Assembly: GCA_024760905.1 (NCBI GenBank)
Contig: CM045735.1
Span: 8,544,661-8,608,660 of the forward strand
DNA length: 64,000 bases
Direction of reading: 5' to 3'
Source: Plotosus lineatus
Lineage: Eukaryota > Chordata > Actinopteri > Siluriformes > Plotosidae
Part shown: in pieces, positions 56,523-64,000 of the stretch
How positions within the stretch are numbered: the first letter of the stretch is position 1
Layout of the letters: every line of letters starts with the position of its first letter
Program-made: the position numbers and the translations under genes
Notes under the pieces: model-generated
What the model saw: only the letters and a program-made list of their open reading frames with translations
Database searches by the model: none
What the model was told of the DNA's origin: nothing

Positions 56523-56741
56523 CTCAAAAAAAAACCGGCACAAGTTTAGTCTATTAATCACTCTTCATGCTCGTATTGCTGGCCATTAAACACAACTGAC
56601 ACCTGCATTAATACCTCTGACGACAGACTGATGATGAGAGTTTAGATTCTTTAAATAAAAATAATACTCGGACAATATTAAAGCACCTCTGAACTCTGAA
56701 AGCTCCTTTAAATATTGGCGAACACTCGGGTTTTTCCATTA

Positions 56742-57028
56742 CAGTGGTACCTCACCTTACGAAATTAATCCGTTACAGAGCCTTTTGCTTAACCTGGATT
56801 TTTCGTAAATTGAACCGCATTTTACATGTAAAACGTGTGATTCATTCCAAGGCTCCCAATACTACCCCCTAAACCCTTTAAAAATGATAAAGTATACCTT
56901 TAAAGACCTCCTTCTGCTTCAATATCGTACCGATGGTAAACGGGTTTGGCCATATTCCTTTGTAATATCACTCAACCGCATGCCACGAGCCCGCTTCTTC
57001 TTTTCACTCGCACCGGAAATCAGACGCG

Positions 57029-57061
<33 letters not shown>

Positions 57062-57466
57062 ATGTGTGTGTGTGTGCACGCGCATGTGTTGACCATGTCT
57101 TCTTAGCAGAGTTATAATCTTACAAATGTTTATGGAAGGTTAAAAGCAATGAGTACATTCAAAGATCTCATGAAATAACAGCAACTCTATCCTTTACACG
57201 AAAAGCATTATGGAAGATGCAGCTCCATAATAGCCAATGGGAGGGAGCTGCATCATCCTCCTAGCCAATGGGAGGCCAGCGGGGCGGGATGTTGGAAGAT
57301 AGTTATGGGAGAGCAGCTTGTGCATTATTTTCATGTTTGAATGGTGCGTTTGGCGAGTTTCATAAGGAGAACTTGTTTCGTATACAGTGACAAAAAATTT
57401 TGGAAAATGTTTTTTGTAATCTGGATTTTTCGTTTGCTGGGACTATTGCAAGGTGAGGTATCACTG
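56742..57466 (-). mobile_element. CAGTGGTACC-family MITE, longer copy
   Basis: Starts CAGTGGTACCTCACCTTACG and ends GGTGAGGTATCACTG between TA dinucleotides. It carries a (GT)n run at 57030-57078, and one AGCCAATGGGAGG plus GCGGGGCGGGATGTTGG unit near 57260. It is opposite in orientation to the copy at 59377-59982. Confidence 0.88.
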
Positions 57467-57584
57467 TACTATGGAAGAAATTCATATTCAGTCGCACAAA
57501 TAACCCGAGAATGTTTGATATCACAGGGAATCAGTCTCGAACTTGAAGCTTATTTATTTTAAAAAAATAATAATAAATTATCTT

Positions 57585-57765
57585 GTGTGGGTTTCTTCCA
57601 GGTCATCCGGTGTCCTCCCACAGTCCAAAAACATACACCTATTTGTGTAAATACAGACCCTGCGATGGCCTGGTAAGCCCTCCAAGGTCTACCCCACCCT
57701 TTCCCAGTCGGCTGAGATGGGTGCCAGCCCTCCGTGACCCTAAATATATGAGGCAGCTAAGAAAA
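57585..57765 (+). mobile_element. diverged tRNA-like repeat / L2-type tail
   Basis: TGTGGGTTTCTTCCAGGTCA, CCTCCCACAGTCCAAAAACA, GCGATGGCCTGGTAAGCC, CGGCTGAGATGGGTGCCAG. Confidence 0.65.
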
Positions 57766-57892
57766 TCTATGAAATGGAGAAAAAAGAAGAAAAAAAAGTG
57801 GAGCTACCCATGCGTTTAGTTTGTGATGTCATCAAATCTTCACCTATCATGGACTTATATATACATTTGTATCGGATGACATCATAATCATG

Positions 57893-58065
57893 GGCAGCGT
57901 TGCACTGTGGTGAAGGCTCTGGATTTTTGATCAGAAGGTTGTGGGGGTCAAGCCCCAGAACCACCAAGCTGCTACCGTTCGGCTCTCGATCCAAGTCCTT
58001 CACCTTCCAGTGCTCAGTTGTACGGATGAGACAAAAGCGTCTACCAAACACTGTAAATCTGAAAC
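57893..58065 (+). mobile_element. third-family tRNA-derived SINE
   Basis: GGGCAGCGTTGCACTGTGGT, TTTGATCAGAAGGTTGTGGG, CAAGCCCCAGAACCACCAAG, and AGTGCTCAGTTGTACGG. Confidence 0.75.
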
Positions 58066-58069
58066 TTTC

Positions 58070-58735
58070 AATTACAGAACACTCCGAAAATTTCAGATCA
58101 TGATAAACAAAATTCTGGCCTATTATAAATTTTCATTATTAATTTAAATAACAGACTAATCGACATGAAAACCAGGACCGAGATACTAAAATGTATCTAA
58201 GCAAGTTTACAAGCAGACCTGCTGTTTATCATGGTGAAAGGCCATGTGACAAAGAGCGCCGTGATGATTTGTAGTGGAAATAGACTCTCCACATAAATAA
58301 CTGGTATTTCAGAGGTACTTTAATATCAGACCCACACTGAGTATAAATCATACAATTTTAATAAGGTTACCAAGCTATTCTTACATCAACAAGGACTACA
58401 ACTAAAAGCTTAGCATGGTCTAGACATTTGTTTCAATAGTGATTAAAATAAGCATTAGCAGTCTTGGGAATGAAGAGAATTTATAAACATGTCAGCAGAT
58501 TTTAAGTGATGAACCATTTCCATTTCCTCACTCGAGAACGGCGAAGCAGAAGCCAGAAAGCATTGCTGCAACAGTCAGTCCCTCCACCACATATACAGTC
58601 GAGACTCCTCTCTCAAACCCTTCAACCTTCAAGGAGTAGCGCACACCCCGTCATTCACAGACACACAAAATCCAAATAAATAAATAAATAAATAAATCTA
58701 TGATGATCTAGAAGTATCGATGGCCTTTTATTAAA
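58070..58735. other. MARK intron, no other gene seen
   Basis: Unique-looking sequence with a short AAAT repeat at 58673-58698. Confidence 0.55.
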
Positions 58736-58736
58736 A

Positions 58737-58901
58737 CAGGGATCCCAGCGAGGTTTAGAAAAAATAAAGGAAACGAGTTCAGAAATAAAGGAAATGAAAT
58801 ATTTCAGCTGGGGATCAAGGGGGCATGTATTATAAATAATTATCACTTTGGTGAGTAAAAATAGTGGGATTCCGCTAAATAGCTGAGATCAGGGATCTCT
58901 G
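58737..58901 (+). mobile_element. 165-bp hAT-type MITE, second copy
   Basis: Starts CAGGGATCCCAGCGAGG and ends CAGGGATCTCTG, flanked by perfect 8-bp repeats TATTAAAA (58729-58736 and 58902-58909). Same family and orientation as 30237-30400. Confidence 0.92.
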
Positions 58902-59376
58902 TATTAAAAAGAAAAATTATTGCATTTAAAAAAGCTTCAAAAATTTGTTTTCCACTTAAATTGGATTGAAAACTCGTTCAAAATAAAACGTTATCTTCTT
59001 CGGAACTAACTTCAAGTATTACAATGTAGCCCTGTTCGGTTCACAAATCTGATTGGTTAGAAGGAATTCAAATCACTGATGAATTTCCAGTGTTAGCCGT
59101 TTCTGGGGTTTTCTCACGATACATCGGCGACAAAACGATTTGTTCCCTCATGAGGCGATTTTTTTGGGACCGAAAGGTCACTGGTTCGATTCCTGAACCA
59201 TCAGGAAAAATGTGTGTGTGTGGGCACTGAAATACCCCCGACCAAGGTACCAAACCCCCAATCTGCAATCCAGACACCCCAGTGCATGTGATAGCCCACT
59301 GCTCCGAGTGTGTGTGTGCTCACTGTTTATGGGTTAAATGCAGAGGAAATAATTCCTATTGCAGATCAAAACAGTA

Positions 59377-59982
59377 CAGTGGTACCTCAGCTTACGATAG
59401 TCCCAGCAAACGAGAAATTCAGGTTACGAAAAACATTTTCCTAAAATTTTTTGTCTCTTGATAGAAAACAAGTTCACGTTACGAAAGCATTATCTCAAAA
59501 AATTAAAATAATGCACCAGTTGCTCTCCCATTGGCTATCTCCCAACATCCCGCCCCGCTGGCCTCCCATTAGCTATCTCCCAACATCCCGCCCCGCTGGC
59601 CTCCCATTGGCTATCTCCCAACATCCCGCCCCGCTGGCCTCCCATTGGCTATCTCCCAACATCCCGCCCCACTGGCCCCCCATTGGCTATCTCCCAACAT
59701 CCCACACCGCTGGCCTCCCATTGGCTATCTCCCAACATACCTGCCCCACTGGCCTCCCATTGGCAAGGAGGGATGACGCAGCTCCCGCCCATTGGCTATT
59801 ATGGAGCTGTATCTCCATAATACCCATGATGCTTTTTGATTTCAAAGGGTTTATGGGGTCGTATTGGGGGCCTTGGAACGAATCACGCATTTTACATGTA
59901 AAATGCGGTTCTACTTACAAAAAAATCCAGGTTACGAAACCGCCTCTGGAACAGATTAATTTCGTAAGGTGAGGTACCACTG
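59377..59982 (+). mobile_element. CAGTGGTACC-family MITE with 38-bp tandem array
   Basis: Starts CAGTGGTACCTCAGCTTACG and ends CGTAAGGTGAGGTACCACTG between TA dinucleotides (Tc/mariner superfamily type). The interior holds the 38-bp array at 59527-59762. Confidence 0.9.
59527..59762. repeat. 38-bp array of CCAAT and GC boxes
   Basis: Units of CCCATTGGCTATCTCCCAAC plus ATCCCGCCCCGCTGGCCT start at 59527, 59565, 59603, 59641, 59679, 59717 and 59756. Most carry ATTGG (inverted CCAAT) and CCCGCCCC. Confidence 0.93.
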
Positions 59983-59984
59983 TA

Positions 59985-60665
59985 TATCCAAAAAAAAAAA
60001 AACCAAAAAAAAAAAAAAACCCACAAATAAATCTGCACCATTTATTTTATAATGCGGTGTGTGCATACTGACTCCGAGAGAGGTTGAGAAGGCATTCGAA
60101 TGTACTCAGGCACCCAAGGCAGACAAGACGAGGCCAGAACACAGAATAAAGCAGCACATCAGCACCCATACATACACGTTGTTTAGTTCAGCGGTAAGGG
60201 CACTTCAGTAATAGACACAGAACTGGGTTTGACCAGGTTTCAGGTTGCGCTTTCATCAGAAGCATGAGACTATGACGAGCCGGTCACTGTAGTTACTGAA
60301 CTGCATTGTAGGAGATTTGCATGATAACAGCACAGACTATGGCACAGGGAGACCTATTCACAAGGTCTGAGGCACGACAAACACTGACCAGAGTCAACAG
60401 CCCCAACAAAAGAGTGAGATGTGAATGGAAAAGGGATCAGAGTTATTCACAGAGGACTGAGGGAGAAAAAGCGAGGGGAAGAGGAAAAAGGAGCGAGCGG
60501 GGCAATGGACAGTAGTGAAAGGTAAAAACCGTAAAGAGATGTACGACATTTTCACAAAAAAAAAAAAAAGAAGAAAAGAAAGAAAATCCCTTGCACTGAA
60601 AGAGCACAGAAGGAAAAAAAAAGAGCACAAAATGCTTTTGCAATGATTTAAGGGTTCTGGTATTG
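59985..60665. other. MARK intron, no other gene seen
   Basis: A-rich patches at 59988-60020 and 60557-60620. No further framed exon found. Confidence 0.5.
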
Positions 60666-60670
60666 CCTAC

Positions 60671-60697
60671 CTTCTGGGGAATCTGAACGAGAGATTT
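60671..60697 (-). CDS. mark2: MARK-family 27-nt microexon (NLSFRF)
   Basis: Minus-strand exon with a CCCCTTGTAG acceptor and GTAGGC donor, 27 nt, phase 2 on both sides. It encodes NLSFRFPR flanked by split Arg codons. Mammalian MARK2 and MARK3 have the same alternatively used nine-residue insert (NLSFRFARR), so this is almost certainly real despite its size. Confidence 0.88.
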
Positions 60698-60704
60698 CTA
60701 CAAG

Positions 60705-61713
60705 GGGGAAGGTAGGGAAGAAAAAAAGTGTGTTCTCAATTGTGAAGATTAAAAAAAAACCAATCATATCTGGAAAAGGGGGGGGATCAAGTCAGACATA
60801 AAAATCACAGGCAGCCTGTCAAGTGACCTGAGCTGCTTCATGAGCAATTAAGAGTTAATTTATGAGGAGGGCACAGACCGTGAGGGGTATTAAACTATTA
60901 ATGTTATTATAGCTGGAATTAGGTAAGAATTATGAAAAATGAATTAATATTAATTTTTTTTTATTTACAAATATTACAATTAAAGAGTGGGATGAAGATC
61001 ATGATTAGATCCATTATATCATTTCTCACAGTGAAACCCATCCCTGGTCCGAGAGCCCATCGTTATGAGGGACCAGTTCTTAGCCGCAGCTACCTGGGCC
61101 GCTCCAAACCAGCTTGTCCTAAAAGAAGGGAGTAACTGCAAAGTCAGCAGGCCAAAAGGGTGAACTTTGAACGGAGACCTCGTCCTCAACCGACAATAAT
61201 CATCCAACAAAACTGGAAGAATTGCATTTCGGGGAAAATGTCGCCATCATAGCTTCTACTAACACCTGAACAAACCTGAGCTAGTCCTGATAAGATTTTG
61301 GAATACGGTGATAAAGACTTCCGGTGATGACAATCATGCTTTGCATTGACATCGTCAACAACCGTGTGTTTGGTCTAGACCGAAAATCAGATTCTATTGA
61401 TTTATTTATAAAGAACAATCGTAAATCGGGCCTCAAGATAATGATGAGGATTTTACCAAAAAGAACTAAACATTAAAAACATGGCTTCCTGGGGGGAAAA
61501 AACAAAAATAAAAGTCAACCACGAACCCAAGCTGCATATTTTTCTGGAGTATCCGTCCATCCTGAACGGTGCATTTTTTTTCCAACAAAACAATGGGCAT
61601 AGTGCAATATAAATATAAACATAATATAATATAATAGAGTGCAATTTCATTTATTGCTGTTATCTACTGATTTATTTACTGTATTATTATTATTATCATT
61701 TTATTTTTATTAC

Positions 61714-61757
<44 letters not shown>

Positions 61758-62700
61758 TGTTTGCTGGGTCTGTGTAAGGTCCTTTTAAATATAGAATTTT
61801 TATGTATTTATTTTATAGCAGTTTGTGTATTGTTGATTTGAGCCTTCGTTTCTGTTTGTAACTTGACTCCTTGAACAACCTAGGTGGCGCTGCTCATTGG
61901 CGACGCACGTTATAATAATACGACATCACCAAAATTTCCTCCAGGATAATAAAGTATTATCTTATCTTGTCTTATCTTATCCAGCCACCGTCGATACCAC
62001 TTTAAACTGTCTGGAGGAAACTCAAGACAGTCCCAGCTGACTTTCGCGGTAACTAATGGGAACAATACTGAAGCTCGTTGAGAGGAAAAAAAGTACAAAT
62101 GATATCAGGAGAAAGAACTCAACGGCTAATATTAATCCTCACAAAGAAGGGCCAAATGTTCGGCTCTTGAAAAGCATTCTAAAGGTTTTCGGAGTCTGTA
62201 AACCTGCATCAGAAGCCTATGAGAACTTTGTATTCTTATTGCAGGCAAGGACGCAGACGGCCACTGAAGGACTCACTGTCCTTTTTTCTTTTTTTTTTAA
62301 ACTTGGGGAGATTCCGTGTCCACTCTGCCTGCCAAAATGCTTCAACTCCATCACTCCACTAGGAGAAAAACTCCACAAGCAACCAGGCACTGAACTACAT
62401 TATCTTCAGCGCCAGTGTTCAGGAGCCATTTCCACAAGGTAACCGAGAACATCTGGTTCAGATGTTGTTACTATTTTCACTAAGGCGTTTTCTTCCTTAT
62501 CCCAAACCAGCTCATTTTGTCAGAGCTCGCTTAATGTTATATGCAGCTTCAATTTTTGCTGAAAATATTCCAAATGTGACACCCCCACCAAAAAAAAAAA
62601 AAAAAAAATCTTGTTTTCCTTTTCTTCATCCCCTATTTTTTATTTTTTTTACCACAAAAAACTTAACCACAGTGAAACCGAACCAGCGCCAGTATCCCGT
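60705..62700. other. MARK intron, no other exon recognised
   Basis: Contains a TTA/ATT microsatellite at 61685-61756. Short frames have no MARK similarity. Confidence 0.5.
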
Positions 62701-62706
62701 ACTCAC

Positions 62707-62967
62707 CTGCGCACAAATTTGGAGGTGAATTTGCTGAAGAGGCCGGTACCAGTACGACGGACCTGGCTGTTCCCGTGAGAGAGTGACGGGGAGGCTGGGG
62801 GTCCATTGTAGGTCGATGCGTGCTGGTCACGTGAGGCTCTCTGCTGGCCAGCGTGGAAAGTGCTTCTGCTCGTCACCCCTCTGGGGAAGTTGGTGCGGTC
62901 TGTTACCGTGGAGTTGCTTATGTTGTTGGTTGAGGGAGACACCACCGGCACTCTTTGTGGAACGGTG
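62707..62967 (-). CDS. mark2: MARK-family spacer exon
   Basis: 261 nt between a CACAAAACAG acceptor and a GTGAGT donor, phase 2 in and out. It encodes the conserved segment [33 protein letters not shown] and ends [11 protein letters not shown], known from the spacer between the UBA and KA1 domains of MARK kinases. Upstream exons are beyond the window. Confidence 0.93.
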
Positions 62968-63149
62968 CTGTTTTGTGAAAGAGATATTCATTAGACTTCA
63001 TTAAAATTAGTTCATTAATGTGGCTTCGCATTCAATCAAACTGGAGATACACAGATCTGGTGCACAAATTTTGAATCTTTAAAACTGAAAAACCTTTCTT
63101 TTTATTTTATCAGTAATTTATAGTATAAAATTAGTGACTTAAAGTCACT

Positions 63150-63362
63150 TAAATCTACTTGGGGTCATGTGGAGGTCAATTTAGAACATACAATCAGTCA
63201 TGACCTTGGACTGTGGGTGGAAACCGATGTACCCAGAGGAAACCCGCACAAGCTCGGGGCGAACATACAGATTCGGCACAGAAAAACCAGAGCCTGAGAA
63301 TTGAACCCAGGACCTTCTTCCTGTGAGACTGATGTGCTAACCACTATACCATCATATCAGAC
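63150..63362 (-). mobile_element. tRNA-like repeat (GTTTGCATGTT family)
   Basis: Forward strand: GACCTTGGACTGTGGGTGGA, GAGGAAACCCGCACAAGC, TGAACCCAGGACCTTCTTC, and CTAACCACTATACCATCAT. Confidence 0.75.
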
Positions 63363-63364
63363 CA

Positions 63365-64000
63365 TTTCATAATAAATCTATTAATAATGAAAGTAAACTG
63401 AAAAACAGTTTTAAGTTTAAATAAACCAGAATACCATGACACTGATCAGAGAACATTTTTAAAGAGACTGATATGAAGGCAGTTATTAATAAGAAGAAGA
63501 ATCTCCTTTTTTAACTGGTGGGAATTAAAAAACATAATTACACTGCACATAAAAACAAAGTGCAGGGGATGAAAAGTACATGTTGCCAGATTAATTAATG
63601 TACAGATCACATCATTCATTGATTAAAGTGTTTATTAATATATAAACACTTTAAAAGTAGGCCGCTTTTTCCCCCCAGCTTTTTTTTTAAAGACATTGTA
63701 TAATTCAGATCCTCTCAAACTCATTCAATCATCGTTCCAGCACTTTTAATATTTATTTTAATACTCCAGAGTATGAGCAAACAGATCTAATCCCCTTAGT
63801 CTAATTCCCTGTAAAAATAAACTTGGGTGATCAGTGCATGACTTTGTGGTTTATAACGGGCTTCCTCAGCTTCGATCCATTTTCTATTTTTCTTCCTGAC
63901 TGATGAGATTTATTTATTTAATACTCTACTTAAATTCACACAAATTGAATGCAAGTTGGCGTCCTGCGATGATACTACAAAGCAAAAGGATTTAGAACAC
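63365..64000. other. MARK intron, no exon seen
   Basis: AT-rich unique-looking sequence to the window end. Confidence 0.5.

Overview
The window is vertebrate, almost certainly teleost fish, nuclear DNA. The evidence is split, intron-bearing genes with vertebrate-specific proteins (BAD, an RBM14-type RNA-binding protein, a MARK kinase), a canonical tRNA-Val(CAC), and a dense load of repeats typical of fish (Rex3/RTE LINEs, tRNA-derived SINEs, hAT and Tc/mariner MITEs, long AT, GT and TTA microsatellites). The exact species cannot be read from the sequence.

Layout. 1-24 kb is gene-poor and repeat-rich. It holds a restriction-like-endonuclease LINE fragment (R4/Dong type) beside a TAA tract, a 1.6 kb AT-rich minisatellite split by a SINE, a Rex3 3' end with a 13-bp target-site duplication, and many SINEs. 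Two possible minus-strand exons of an unrecognised gene lie at 12.8-13.3 kb. 25-29 kb carries bad (plus strand), with a 48-bp minisatellite in its second intron. 30.8-33.1 kb carries an aldo-keto reductase gene (minus strand) with an apparently very short 3' UTR. 37.9-41.0 kb is a nearly complete 3.1 kb RTE-clade LINE with an 18-bp target-site duplication and two frame breaks. 44.2-47.9 kb carries an rbm14-type two-RRM gene (minus). A tRNA-Val(CAC) gene is at 48.6 kb. From about 54.2 kb to beyond 63 kb lies the 3' part of a MARK-family kinase gene (minus; best fit mark2), including a 27-nt and a 39-nt microexon.

bad, mark2 and rbm14 all sit on human 11q13, so the window looks like a conserved vertebrate linkage block. 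The genes do not form an operon or a shared pathway. BAD is a pro-apoptotic BH3-only protein, the reductase is a cytosolic NADPH enzyme, RBM14-type proteins act in transcription-coupled splicing, and MARK kinases act on the cytoskeleton and polarity.

The most unusual material is in the mobile DNA. One tRNA-headed SINE family occurs with two different 3' ends: one resembles the local RTE LINE and the other an L2/CR1-like LINE. The RTE-type SINE tail looks like the LINE's own 5' end fused directly to its 3' end. A Tc/mariner-superfamily MITE in the mark2 introns carries tandem CCAAT and GC boxes. All homology calls are made by eye from motifs; no database search was run.
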